Shown: positions 18,343-27,220, counted from the stretch's first letter. The stretch is 64,000 nucleotides of DNA from Trichococcus sp. K1Tr (GCF_028309625.1 NZ_JAQMHR010000011.1:1-64000), one strand, 5' to 3'. Notes: generated from the letters alone by a model not told the origin. Numbers and translations are program-made.

Positions 18343-18766
18343 GCTGGCTTTCCAAATCGATCGTCGCATTAGTTACAACGGATCGGCCTTGATATAATTG
18401 ACAGAAAAGAGGGGGAACGATTATGACAATGGTGGAATTGTCTATCGAGAAGGCGTTTATGTTCATTGAGCCCGGGCCGGTTTTATTGCTCACCACAAAC
18501 GATGACGGCAAGAATAATATCATGACCCTTTCGTGGCACATGGTGATGGATTTCACGCCGCGAATCGCACTGTCAACGGGTCCGTGGAACCACTCGTTCA
18601 CAACCTTCATGGTTTTTTGATTTTCTCCTCCCGCGACTTCATTCGTGGGAGGAGAAAACGATTGGCCAATCGAGCCAAAAACTCTCCTTGATTTCCGAGC
18701 TCCTTCCTCTTTTGCTTTATGCGAACTTACGTTCTCTTTTTGGTGTACTTTCACTGGCGATTTTAG

Positions 18767-18772
18767 TATAAT
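18767..18772 (+). promoter_or_regulatory. candidate -10 box for tnpB
   Basis: TATAAT lies just upstream of the tnpB ribosome site within the element; the -35 region is weak (TGTACT at 17-base spacing). Confidence 0.35.
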
Positions 18773-18786
18773 AGGGTTATTAAAAG

Positions 18787-20034
18787 GTGGTGAATGCCGT
18801 GGAACTAAATCTGACGATCAAAGCAAGATTGAAGTTCTCGGACCCTAAAGACGCATTGGCGTTTCAAGAAGTCTGCGAACAGTATAGACAGGCTTGCAAT
18901 TACGTATCTGATTATGTTTTTAACCACGATTTCGAGTTAAATTCCGTTAAATTAAACGAAGTTTTGTACCATGATGTTCGCCAGCGGTTCCATTTGAAAT
19001 CCCAATTGACCCAATCAACCTTTCGGACCGTTACGGCTCGATACAAAACCGTTCAAACGCAACTCTGTCGCAATTCCAATAAATATGACAGCGGCAAAAA
19101 GGATGGGGACGGAAAGCCAGTGTACATTACAGTTCAAAAGGACCTGAATTGGCTCTGGCACCCTATCCAGTTTTCTCAACCACAAGCCGATTTGGTGCGC
19201 AATCGCGATTGGAGCATTGTCGATAACGGCAAAACGTTCTCAATCAATACGCTAAAAGGGCGCGTGAAGTGCGGTTTTTTCCTCAAAGGTTTTGAAGAGT
19301 ATCTTGACGGTACCTGGGCGTTTGGTTTGGCGAAATTGGTCAAGTCAGGCAAGCATTGGTTCTTGCATATTTCGGTAAAAAAAGAAATCGCCGAAATGGA
19401 ATTGACAGACATCAAACACGTTGTCGGAATCGACAGAGGGTTGCGTCAATTAGTGACAACCTATGACGAAAAAGACCAAACCGCTTTCTACAACGGAAAC
19501 GCAGTTTTGAAAAAGCGCGGGCACTACAAAGAACTGCGCCGCAGTTTGCAGGCACGCAATACCAGGAACTCCAAACGTCGCATCCGGAAAATGGAAAGTC
19601 GAGAGAACCGCTGGATGGCAGATGTGAACCACTGCCTGTCTAAGACACTCGTCTCCCTATATGGTTCCGATACGGTATTTGTGTTGGAAGATTTGATTGG
19701 CGTGCGTTTCGCCACGGAACAAGTTGCGAAAGCACAACGCTATGAGCAAGTATCATGGGCGTTCTTTCAATTTGGGCAGATGCTCACTTACAAAGCCAAA
19801 AAAGTTGGCTCAATGGTGGTTGAAGTAAGTGCCGCGTACACAAGTCAGCGTTGTCCCAAGTGTGGCACAATCAAAAAATCCAATCGGGATAAGCACCATC
19901 ACGAATATCACTGCCCCTGCGGGTATCGCTCAAACGATGACCGTGTTGGCGCAATGAATATTCAACAACTAGGGACACAATACGTAAGCGGTGTAGCGCA
20001 TCCCAAATTTGAGAAACAACAAGCAAATTCCTAG
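18787..20034 (+). CDS. tnpB: TnpB RNA-guided nuclease of IS200/IS605 element
   Basis: A 415-residue TnpB. An amino-terminal helix-turn-helix-like and wedge region is followed by a RuvC-like nuclease split by a zinc finger. Catalytic acids are Asp216 (VVGIDRGLR), Glu301 (VFVLEDLIG) and Asp385 (NDDRVGAMNI). The zinc ligands are CPKC and CPCGY around 356-379. TnpB proteins cut DNA next to a short target motif, guided by an RNA from the element's right end, and help keep the element in the population. The start may be GTG 18787 or, better spaced after AAGGTGGTG, GTG 18799. The catalytic residues are intact, so it may be active. Confidence 0.93.
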   Translation: MVNAVELNLTIKARLKFSDPKDALAFQEVCEQYRQACNYVSDYVFNHDFELNSVKLNEVLYHDVRQRFHLKSQLTQSTFRTVTARYKTVQTQLCRNSNKYDSGKKDGDGKPVYITVQKDLNWLWHPIQFSQPQADLVRNRDWSIVDNGKTFSINTLKGRVKCGFFLKGFEEYLDGTWAFGLAKLVKSGKHWFLHISVKKEIAEMELTDIKHVVGIDRGLRQLVTTYDEKDQTAFYNGNAVLKKRGHYKELRRSLQARNTRNSKRRIRKMESRENRWMADVNHCLSKTLVSLYGSDTVFVLEDLIGVRFATEQVAKAQRYEQVSWAFFQFGQMLTYKAKKVGSMVVEVSAAYTSQRCPKCGTIKKSNRDKHHHEYHCPCGYRSNDDRVGAMNIQQLGTQYVSGVAHPKFEKQQANS

Positions 20035-20299
20035 TGCATAAATGTGCTGGGTTGCCGGCAAAGTCAACTGTCGGACTGCCCCATTCTGGTTGAAGAAGAA
20101 AGGGGCAGTGAGTAACGCCAACATTTTGAGGGACCAACCGATCTCAAACTACTCAGGAGTCCGCAGGACGTTTGAACTGCGTAGCGTTAGGCGTAAACCT
20201 AAAAAGTATTAGCGAAGCTAATGCACTCGTCACGAAGTGGCGAGAGGCAAGCCCGTGACTTCAGTCATGGGTAGTTGACGAGAACGAAAGAATGTGTCC
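20035..20299 (+). ncRNA. predicted right-end guide RNA (omega RNA) of TnpB
   Basis: After the tnpB stop the element continues for 245 non-coding bases with several small hairpins and ends in the conserved terminal hairpin and TTGAC. By analogy with known TnpB systems, this strand is the RNA scaffold. The first ~20 bases beyond the element (20280-20299, starting GAGAACGAAAG) would then be the guide. This is inferred from family knowledge; no transcript boundary can be seen. Confidence 0.6.
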
Positions 20300-20689
20300 T
20301 AGCCATTCCAACAGTTGACCTTGCCGAAAAAGTGATCAGGATCGGCACCTGTTCTGGAACAACAGTGGATAAATTCAAGGAATTTGGCTTGACTCCCTTG
20401 CCGGCAACAGGTGTTGAGGCCCCTCTGATCGGTGAATGCCTTGCATGCTTGGAGTGCAAAGTCATCGATTATGTCGAGCCACATGGAATAGTCGTTTTGC
20501 AGGCCGAACGCATTTGGTGCGACAACGACCGAAAAGAACGCCGAACCTTCCATGCCAATGGCGACGGCACATTTGTAGTTGACGGGGAAACAATCGATTA
20601 CCGCAGCTTAATGGGGAAATGGGTACCGGAAGGCGTTTGAATGAAGAGGATGCTGTATCCGGGGACCATCAGGGAACAGCTTCAAAAAA

Positions 20690-20735
20690 AAGAAGGGCAG
20701 AATCCATAAACGGATCTGTCCCTTCTTTTTTCTTC
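20690..20735 (+). terminator. terminator after flavoredoxin 3' part
   Basis: AAGAAGGGCAG and CTGTCCCTTCTT form a stem extended by AATCC/GGAT, followed by TTTTC. It would end the original flavoredoxin transcript. Confidence 0.8.
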
Positions 20736-20890
20736 ATAATTTCTGAAGCATCAAACTGGAATTGATGTGGGCCCCTCCCTCTGAGCTGAGAAACGAAAAG
20801 TAAGGTCTGGATAGGTTACACTTAACTGGAATAATTCATTGAGGTCTATACAATAGAACTTAATATAATCAAAAGGAGAATATAATCCTC

Positions 20891-21175
20891 ATGACACCAC
20901 GTCCAAGAAGAACCTATACCGATGACTTCAAAAAACAGATGATACTCCTCTACCAAAACGGCAAGCCGCGAAAAGACATATTGACCGAGTATGAGTTGAC
21001 CGCATCAGCTTTCGACAAATGGGTACGCCAATCCCAATCGTCGGGCTCATTTAAGGAAAAAGACAACCGTACTCCCGAACAGGAAGAAATGATTCGCCTA
21101 CGCAAAGAAAATGAGCGCCTAAAGATGGAAAATGATATTTTAAAGCAAGCGGCGCTGATACTCGGACAAAAATAA
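20891..21175 (+). CDS. IS3-family transposase OrfA
   Basis: A 94-residue protein with a helix-turn-helix at residues 10-55 (YTDDFKKQMILLYQNGKPRK, LTASAFDKWVRQ). A leucine-zipper-like coiled coil follows at 63-90 (EEMIRLRKENERLKMENDIL), the standard OrfA layout that binds the terminal repeats. The ribosome site is AAAAGGAGA. The reading frame ends CAA AAA TAA. The A run there allows a -1 slip into orfB, whose frame continues upstream without stop as KVIQANADRYPVSAM, so a fused OrfAB transposase can be made. Confidence 0.92.
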   Translation: MTPRPRRTYTDDFKKQMILLYQNGKPRKDILTEYELTASAFDKWVRQSQSSGSFKEKDNRTPEQEEMIRLRKENERLKMENDILKQAALILGQK

Positions 21176-21216
21176 AAGTCATTCAGGCAAATGCCGATAG
21201 ATATCCAGTATCAGCG

Positions 21217-22017
21217 ATGTGCGAAAGCCTAGATATCGCCAGAAGTACCTATTACTACGAATCCAAGAGTAGCCCATCCGATGATGAATCGCTAACGGAA
21301 GAAATCCAGGAAATCTTCCGAGCCAATCGGCGTACCTATGGCACGCGGCGGATCAAGAAAGAGCTGTCCAAAAAAGGTAAAGTCATTTCTCGCAGGAAAA
21401 TCAGACGCATCATGAAGAAGTTGGGCCTACAATCCTGTTACACGGTAGCCCACTATAGGGTCCATCAACCGAAGAGCAATGAATCGGACCTGGGGAATAC
21501 GCTGAACCGTGAATTCAAAACAGCCAATCAACATGGCGCAATCGTTAGTGACCTGACTTACGTTAGAGTTGGGAAGAAGTGGAACTATTTGTGCGTCCTG
21601 CTTGATCTGTACAACCGAGAAATCATCGGTTATTCGTGTGGTGAGCACAAAACGGCAGAATTGGTCCTGCAAGCTTTCCATACAGTCAAGGCGCCTTTGT
21701 CGTCCATTCAGCTCTTTCATACGGACAGGGGCAGCGAGTTCGATAATCAACTGATTTCCAAACTATTGGATACTTTCGACATCGTCCGCTCCCTCAGCGC
21801 CAAAGGTTGCCCTTACGACAACGCTGTTGCCGAAGCGACCTTCAAATCAATCAAGACAGAATTCGTATACCAAGAAACATTCGAAACAATAGCAGAACTT
21901 CAGATTAAGTGGTTTGACTATGTGCATTGGTACAATCATATCCGTCTGCACAGCACATTGGACTACATGGCCCCTGTGGAGTATCGCCGCCAATTGGCGG
22001 AAGCAAACTGCGAATAA
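21217..22017 (+). CDS. IS3-family transposase OrfB (DDE integrase)
   Basis: A 266-residue reading frame from its first ATG. The true product starts by frameshift from OrfA about 15 codons earlier. The front has the HTH_21-like NRRTYGTRRIKKELSKKG region. The rve integrase core shows the catalytic acids Asp in IVSDLTYVRVG, Asp in LFHTDRGSEF and Glu in NAVAEATFKSIK, followed by the usual tail HWYNHIRLHSTLDYMAPVEY. All three are present and the frame is intact, so the element is probably functional. Exact terminal inverted repeats could not be fixed by eye. Confidence 0.93.
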   Translation: MCESLDIARSTYYYESKSSPSDDESLTEEIQEIFRANRRTYGTRRIKKELSKKGKVISRRKIRRIMKKLGLQSCYTVAHYRVHQPKSNESDLGNTLNREFKTANQHGAIVSDLTYVRVGKKWNYLCVLLDLYNREIIGYSCGEHKTAELVLQAFHTVKAPLSSIQLFHTDRGSEFDNQLISKLLDTFDIVRSLSAKGCPYDNAVAEATFKSIKTEFVYQETFETIAELQIKWFDYVHWYNHIRLHSTLDYMAPVEYRRQLAEANCE

Positions 22018-22041
22018 AACAAGACGAGGCTGGCTTGCGTA

Positions 22042-22153
22042 CCATTGACATGGAGGGGCGGCAGGATAGGCTTTGGGGCTGGCCCATATTTCGATTCTTG
22101 AAAATTTGGAGACAGGCCAGTTTATCCTACCGCCAGAGGCTCCGTGTCAATGG
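22042..22153. repeat. 112-base inverted-repeat structure after the IS3 orfB
   Basis: The ends CCATTGACATGGAG and CTCCGTGTCAATGG are complementary at 13 of 14 positions. Inside them, CGGCAGGATA/TATCCTACCG-like arms and GGCTGGCC/GGCCAG arms continue the pairing imperfectly round an AT-rich loop. It may be a small non-autonomous element or part of the IS3 right end with terminator function. Its origin is not settled from this single copy. Confidence 0.5.
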
Positions 22154-22290
22154 CAGCCGTGTATACCCTCAAATCATTTTTGACACCTTATTATTTTTGT
22201 CCGAAAAAGTGTTGACAGTCCAGTCCGCATAAAACTTCTGTGATATAGTAAGACTGACGAATCAAAAAATTAGGAAGTAGGAAATAGAGT

Positions 22291-24486
22291 ATGGGAAAGA
22301 GTCTAGTATTAGCTGAAAAACCATCGGTGGCGCGCGATATCGCCCGCGTGCTGCAGTGCGAGAAACAGGGTCAAGGGTACCTGGAAGGGAAAGACTATAT
22401 CGTCACTTGGGCCTTGGGTCATCTTGTGACGCTTGCCGATCCGGAAGCCTATGATGTGAAATACAAAAATTGGAACTTGGCGGATCTGCCGATGCTTCCG
22501 CAAGACCTGAAGCTGACTGTCATCAAGCAGTCCGGCAAGCAGTTCAATGCCGTCAAGTCCCAACTGGTGCGGAATGACGTTTCCGACATCATCATCGCGA
22601 CGGATGCCGGCCGCGAGGGCGAACTGGTTGCCCGCTGGATAATCGAAAAAGCGAAAGTCACCAAACCCGTCAAACGCCTGTGGATTTCATCCGTGACGGA
22701 CAAGGCCATCAAAGACGGCTTCCAGAACCTGAAGCCGGGCAAGGACTATGAAAACCTGTACCAGTCGGCCGTGGCCCGTTCGGAAGCAGATTGGTACATC
22801 GGCCTGAATGCAACCCGAGCGTTGACGACGAAATTCAACGCCCAATTGAACTGCGGCCGCGTCCAGACGCCGGTTGTCGCCATCATCGCCAGACGCGAAG
22901 AGGAAATCAAAAAATTCCAGCCGAAGACCTATTACGGCATCGAGGCCCAGACAGATACGAAGCTGAAGCTGATTTGGCAGGACGAGAAAACAAACGACAC
23001 CAAGAGTTTCGAGCGCGAGAAAGTTACTGCCATCGTCAAAAAGTTGGATAAGCAACAAGCGACGGTTGCGGCAGTCGACCGCAAACCGAAAAAAGCCTAT
23101 GCGCCCGGCCTGTATGACCTGACCGAACTGCAACGCGACGCCAACAAGCTTTTCGGCTATTCCGCCAAAGAGACGCTGAACATCATGCAGAAACTCTATG
23201 AGCAGCATAAATTGTTGACTTATCCGCGTACGGATTCCCGCTACCTGTCGAACGATATCGTCGCCACGCTGCCGGACAGGCTGAAGGCCTGTGCCATCAA
23301 GGAATACCGTCCGCTCGTGAACAAGGTGTTGGCGAAACCAATCAAGGCGAATAAGTCGTTCGTCGACGACAGCAAAGTCTCCGATCACCATGCCATCATC
23401 CCGACGGAACAAGTCGTCCAAATAGGGAAACTATCGGCGCAGGAACTCAAGATTTATGACTTGGTCGTGAAACGCTTCTTGGCTGTGCTTTTCCCGGCTT
23501 ACGAATACGAGCAGCTGACTTTGCGCGCAGACATCGGTGGCGAGCGCTTCGTGGCCCGCGGCAAGACGGTCATCGCTGCCGGCTGGAAAGAAGTCTACAG
23601 CAATCGCACGGAAGATGAGGAGTCGGAAGACGGTCTCCAGGAGCAACTGTTGCCGAAAATCGAGGCAGGCGATGTGCTGGCTGTCCGTTACATAAGCGAG
23701 ACATCCGGCCAGACGAAACCGCCTGCCTACTTCAATGAAGCAACGCTATTGACGGCGATGGAAAATCCGGCGAAATATATGGAGACGACCGACAAAGCTT
23801 TGGCTCAGACGCTGAAGGAAACGGGCGGATTGGGAACCGTGGCTACGCGTGCCGACATCATCGAGAAGCTGTTCAATTCCTTCCTGATCGAAAGACGCGG
23901 ACAGGAAATCCATATCACTTCCAAAGGCAAGCAACTGCTGGAGTTGGTTCCGGAAGAACTGAAATCTCCGGCTCTGACTGGCGAGTGGGAGCGGAAGCTC
24001 GAGCAGATCGCTGCCGGCAAGCTGAAGAAGGACGTATTCATCAACGAAATGAAGGCCTACACGAAAGAGATCGTTTCGGAAATCAAGATGAGCGAAGGCA
24101 AGTTCAAACACGAAAACATCTCCACCAAGACCTGCCCGGATTGCGGCAAACCGATGCTGGAAGTGAACGGAAAAAAAGGCAAGATGCTTGTGTGCCAGGA
24201 CCGTGATTGCGGCTACCGCAAGAATGTGGCGCGTGTCACCAACGCCCGCTGTCCGCAGTGCATGAAGAAAATGGAGCTGCACGGCGAAGGCGATGGCCAA
24301 ATCTTCACCTGCAAGTGCGGTTACCGCGAAAAGCTTTCGGCCTTCAACGAACGACGCAAAAAAGGCTCCGGCGGAAAAGCCGCGAAGCAGGACGTCCAAA
24401 AATATTTGAAGAAACAGAATCAAGAGGAAGAGCCGGTAAATTCCGCCTTATTCGAAGCGCTGAAGAAACTCAAGCTGGACGATTAA
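22291..24486 (+). CDS. topB: DNA topoisomerase III
   Basis: A 731-residue type IA topoisomerase. The Toprim domain at the front begins SLVLAEKPSVARDIARVL and includes the acidic DAGREGELVARWI motif. The active-site tyrosine is in LLTYPRTDSRYL. The C-terminal part has two zinc-finger-like blocks (CPDCGK..VCQDRDCGY and CPQCMKK..FTCKCGY) before a basic tail. It relaxes and decatenates single-stranded crossovers. ATG follows AGGAAGTAGGAAA. A second, distinct topB copy follows at once, which is unusual. Confidence 0.94.
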   Translation: MGKSLVLAEKPSVARDIARVLQCEKQGQGYLEGKDYIVTWALGHLVTLADPEAYDVKYKNWNLADLPMLPQDLKLTVIKQSGKQFNAVKSQLVRNDVSDIIIATDAGREGELVARWIIEKAKVTKPVKRLWISSVTDKAIKDGFQNLKPGKDYENLYQSAVARSEADWYIGLNATRALTTKFNAQLNCGRVQTPVVAIIARREEEIKKFQPKTYYGIEAQTDTKLKLIWQDEKTNDTKSFEREKVTAIVKKLDKQQATVAAVDRKPKKAYAPGLYDLTELQRDANKLFGYSAKETLNIMQKLYEQHKLLTYPRTDSRYLSNDIVATLPDRLKACAIKEYRPLVNKVLAKPIKANKSFVDDSKVSDHHAIIPTEQVVQIGKLSAQELKIYDLVVKRFLAVLFPAYEYEQLTLRADIGGERFVARGKTVIAAGWKEVYSNRTEDEESEDGLQEQLLPKIEAGDVLAVRYISETSGQTKPPAYFNEATLLTAMENPAKYMETTDKALAQTLKETGGLGTVATRADIIEKLFNSFLIERRGQEIHITSKGKQLLELVPEELKSPALTGEWERKLEQIAAGKLKKDVFINEMKAYTKEIVSEIKMSEGKFKHENISTKTCPDCGKPMLEVNGKKGKMLVCQDRDCGYRKNVARVTNARCPQCMKKMELHGEGDGQIFTCKCGYREKLSAFNERRKKGSGGKAAKQDVQKYLKKQNQEEEPVNSALFEALKKLKLDD

Positions 24487-24497
24487 AAACAATTTAC

Positions 24498-24546
24498 CGA
24501 AAAGGACTGTAACGGCGCTTTTTGTGCCTGTCGCAGTCCTTTTTCG
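24498..24546 (+). terminator. terminator of first topB
   Basis: CGAAAAGGACTG and CAGTCCTTTTTCG form the stem around a 24-base loop; T residues lie within the right arm. Confidence 0.8.
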
Positions 24547-24569
24547 ATCGGGTTTCGGGAATGCGCGTA

Positions 24570-24578
24570 TGTTATAAT
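24570..24578 (+). promoter_or_regulatory. extended -10 promoter of second topB
   Basis: TGTTATAAT is a perfect extended -10 box, 63 bases before the ATG of the second topB; no clear -35 box is needed for this type. Confidence 0.6.
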
Positions 24579-24640
24579 TGTAGGGTATCGATTGCCTTAA
24601 AAGTCTCAGACGGCAATCCTGTCAGGGAGGGAATTTCAGA

Positions 24641-26815
24641 ATGAAAACAGTCATTTTAGCCGAAAAATCATCGCAGGCGGCTGCCTATGCGAGCTCTTTC
24701 CAAAAGAAGGCGACGGTTGCCGGGAACTACGTGATCCAGGACAGCCTGTTCGATGGCGAAACGGTAATCGTGCATGCATCCGGTCATCTGTTGGGGTTGT
24801 TGCAGCCGGAAGAATATGATCCGAAATGGAAAAAATGGAGCCTGGATCACTTGCCGATTTTCCCGGAAAACTACAAATACAAAATCCAATATGGAAAAGG
24901 CAAGCAGATGGCGAACATCAAGCAGCAGCTCAAGGAAGCGGACCGCATCATCATCGCCACCGACTCGGACCGCGAAGGGGAAAATATCGCCCGCTCGATC
25001 ATCCGCCACGCCGGTGCAGAAAAAAAAGAGATGAAACGCCTCTGGATCAACAGTCTGGAATCCAATGAAATCCGCCGCGGGTTCAGCGAATTACTGGATG
25101 GGAAAGACACGTATCCGTCCTACATCGAGGCCCAAAGCCGGGAAATCGCCGATTGGTTGGTGGGGATGAATCTGAGCCGGCTATACACCATTGCGCTCCA
25201 GAAGGCCGGGATCAAAGAAGGTGCCTTTTCGGTCGGACGCGTGCAGACACCGACGCTCTTCATGATCTATAAACGCATGAAGGAAATCGCTGCCTTCAGG
25301 GAAGAGACACATTACGAGTGTTTGGCCCGGATCACGGTCACCAATGGGACATTCGAAGCGAAGTATCAGCATGAATTTGAGTCCAAGCAGGAAATGAAAA
25401 CCTTCATTGCGGCGCACGGATTGGCGGCTGAGATGCCCGCCGTCATCAAGCGTTTCGAAGCCAACGAGAACAAACGCGAGTTAGCGCCGCGTCTGTATTC
25501 GCTCAGCGATCTGCAGCGGGCAGCCAATGCCAAATTCAAGATGGGCGCGAAAGACACATTGGCAACCGTCCAGTCTTTGTATGAAGCAAAGCTGCTTTCC
25601 TATCCGCGGACGGACGCGACGGTCATCACCAAAAATGAATTCGCCTACCTGAAGGCCAATCTTTCCGGTTATTTGGGCATATTGGGCCACACCATCGACA
25701 AGCCGAATCTGACTCCGCGCAAAAAATATGTCGATGATGCCAAAGTGCAGGAGCATTATGCCATCATCCCGACGAAAAAAGTGCCGGATCAGGCCCGAAT
25801 CGCGAAATTGAATGCGAACCAGCAGAAAATCTATGATCTCGTCCTGCGCCGGACGATGGCGATGTTCGAAGAGGACTTCATTTACGATGAACCGACCATC
25901 ATTACCGATATAGGCGGACTGGATTTCGTGGCTTCCGGAAAGATCATCAAGAATCTCGGATGGAAGAAGCTGGAAGGCAACACAAGGAAAAAAGGGGAAC
26001 CTGAGGACAAAATCCTGCCGATGGTTACGGTAGGGGAAACCGGAACAGCCGTTTTGGCCACGAAGGAGAAGAAGACCACGCCTCCGAAGCCTTACACGGA
26101 AGGCACGCTGATTGCAGCCATGAAGAACGCCGGCAAAGAAGTAGATGATGCCGAAGACAAGGCAATCCTGAAGGAAACGCATGGTATCGGAACGGAAGCG
26201 ACCCGTGCTGGTGTCATCGAAAATCTGAAGGACAGGGGTTACATAACCGCTTCGAAGAATCAGCTGGCGATTACCGAAAAGGGAACCCTGCTTTGTGAGG
26301 CGGTGGCCGGCAACAAGATGAGCGATGTCGCCTTCACGGCCGAATGGGAAAAATATCTGGCAAAAATCCATAAAGGCGAGGGCGATCAGGACTATTTCCT
26401 GGATAACATCAAACACTTCGTTATGGAAATCCTCGGCACCAAGAACGCGATGCTGCAGTCCGAAGGGATCGCGGAGCGCATCGATGCTGCAGGCGATGGT
26501 GCGGTCGTCGGTGTTTGCCCGGTCTGCGGGACAGAAGCGATCATCAAGGGGAGTTACCTCCAATGCCAGGACTACGGTGAGGCATGCGCATTCCGGATTT
26601 CCCGCTATATCGCCCGCCGCTATCTGTCTCCGGAGGAAGCGAAAGAACTCCTGGCCCGAAAAGAAACGAAGCGCCTTTCCGGTTTCAAGAAAAAAGACGG
26701 CAAGAGTTTTTCAACGGCTTTGCTGTTGGGGAAAGACGAAGCAGGCAATTATGCCGTTTCCTTCAAACCGTTCGCTCCGAGCAAGAAAAAGCCGGTGCGC
26801 AAAAAGACACAATGA
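24641..26815 (+). CDS. second DNA topoisomerase III (paralogue)
   Basis: A 724-residue type IA topoisomerase: Toprim start TVILAEKSSQAAAYASSFQ, acidic motif DSDREGENIARSI, active tyrosine in LLSYPRTDATVI, and one C-terminal zinc finger (CPVCGTEAII..LQCQDYGEAC) before a basic tail. It is clearly related to the upstream TopB but far from identical in the passages compared, so the pair is an old duplication or came from different sources rather than being a recent copy. It has its own promoter and terminator. Topoisomerase III genes are often carried on conjugative elements, but no transfer gene lies here. Confidence 0.93.
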   Translation: MKTVILAEKSSQAAAYASSFQKKATVAGNYVIQDSLFDGETVIVHASGHLLGLLQPEEYDPKWKKWSLDHLPIFPENYKYKIQYGKGKQMANIKQQLKEADRIIIATDSDREGENIARSIIRHAGAEKKEMKRLWINSLESNEIRRGFSELLDGKDTYPSYIEAQSREIADWLVGMNLSRLYTIALQKAGIKEGAFSVGRVQTPTLFMIYKRMKEIAAFREETHYECLARITVTNGTFEAKYQHEFESKQEMKTFIAAHGLAAEMPAVIKRFEANENKRELAPRLYSLSDLQRAANAKFKMGAKDTLATVQSLYEAKLLSYPRTDATVITKNEFAYLKANLSGYLGILGHTIDKPNLTPRKKYVDDAKVQEHYAIIPTKKVPDQARIAKLNANQQKIYDLVLRRTMAMFEEDFIYDEPTIITDIGGLDFVASGKIIKNLGWKKLEGNTRKKGEPEDKILPMVTVGETGTAVLATKEKKTTPPKPYTEGTLIAAMKNAGKEVDDAEDKAILKETHGIGTEATRAGVIENLKDRGYITASKNQLAITEKGTLLCEAVAGNKMSDVAFTAEWEKYLAKIHKGEGDQDYFLDNIKHFVMEILGTKNAMLQSEGIAERIDAAGDGAVVGVCPVCGTEAIIKGSYLQCQDYGEACAFRISRYIARRYLSPEEAKELLARKETKRLSGFKKKDGKSFSTALLLGKDEAGNYAVSFKPFAPSKKKPVRKKTQ

Positions 26816-26820
26816 ACAGA

Positions 26821-26860
26821 AAAAAGGTATCCGGGAAATTGCTTCCCGGATACCTTTTTT
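26821..26860. terminator. bidirectional terminator after second topB
   Basis: AAAAAGGTATCCGGGAA and TTCCCGGATACCTTTTT pair perfectly; T runs lie on both strands. It also serves the convergent YbjQ-family gene. Confidence 0.92.
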
Positions 26861-26866
26861 GATTTT

Positions 26867-27220
26867 TTAGCCTAAATAGTCTGATTCGTCCATTAATTTC
26901 ACGGCGGTGCCGCTGCAAGTGACCATCAGCATGCCGTTATCGGCTCCCAGCACTTCATAGTCCATCTTCATGCCGACGATGGCGTTTGCGCCTTTTGCAG
27001 ATGCGCGATCTTGCATTTCCGCCAAGGCATTTTCGCGTGCCACAGTCAATTCATCCTCGTAGCTCTTTGAACGTCCGCCTACGATATTGCGGATGCCGGC
27101 TCCGAAATCCTTGAATACGTTGATGCCTGTGATGACCTCTCCGAAAACGATGCCTTGATAGGCAGCGATTTTTTTGCCCTCGATATGGGCTGTTGTTGTA
27201 ATAATCATGTGACTTACCAT
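26867..27220 (-). CDS. YbjQ/DUF74-family protein
   Basis: A 117-residue protein of the YbjQ family (once called heavy-metal-binding, role unknown). The family core is seen: [25 protein letters not shown] in two parts, [43 protein letters not shown], ending in a beta strand [11 protein letters not shown]. Family members form oligomeric rings. The ATG at 27220 is five bases after AGGAG; the ATG at 27208 (MIITTT) is the start seen in most relatives. It is a single gene, convergent with topB. Confidence 0.85.
   Translation of the reverse strand: MVSHMIITTTAHIEGKKIAAYQGIVFGEVITGINVFKDFGAGIRNIVGGRSKSYEDELTVARENALAEMQDRASAKGANAIVGMKMDYEVLGADNGMLMVTCSGTAVKLMDESDYLG

Larger units (their letters stand above)
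18611..20279 (+). mobile_element. IS200/IS605-family element carrying only tnpB
   Basis: A 1669-base element bounded by subterminal hairpins, without long terminal repeats and without target duplication, as in this family. The left hairpin is TTTTCTCCTCCC (18621-18632) with GGGAGGAGAAAA (18647-18658). The right hairpin is CCCGTGAC/GTCATGGG (20252-20271), close to the end. The left flank is TTCAT (18606-18610) and the element ends TTGAC (20275-20279), as expected for single-strand transposition next to a fixed pentamer. No TnpA tyrosine transposase is present, so it depends on one supplied elsewhere. It sits inside the flavoredoxin gene in the same orientation. Confidence 0.92.
18423..20640 (+). 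pseudogene. flavoredoxin-like flavin reductase, split by an IS200/IS605 element
   Basis: The 5' part (18423-18610) encodes MTMVELSIEKAFMFIEPGPV onward to FTTFM, the front of a flavin-reductase-like FMN-binding domain. A TGA inside the inserted element ends it after 65 codons. The 3' part (20280-20640) encodes the rest (RTKECVLAIPTVDLAEKVIR, IGECLACLECKV, SLMGKWVPEGV). Joining 18610 directly to 20280 restores an uninterrupted 182-codon gene with the codon ATG across the join. Starting ATG follows AGAGGGGG. Such proteins bind FMN and reduce flavin or act as electron carriers. The gene is inactive as it stands. Confidence 0.9.

Noticed and set aside
20740-22215. Terminal inverted repeats of the IS3 element
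   Set aside because: Only weak similarity could be found between the two sides by eye (such as ATTGAGGTCTATAC against TTTGAGGGTATAC), so no ends are claimed.
24641-26815. Second topB as a conjugative-element remnant
   Set aside because: No relaxase, integrase, attachment site or transfer gene is visible nearby, so only the duplication itself is reported.
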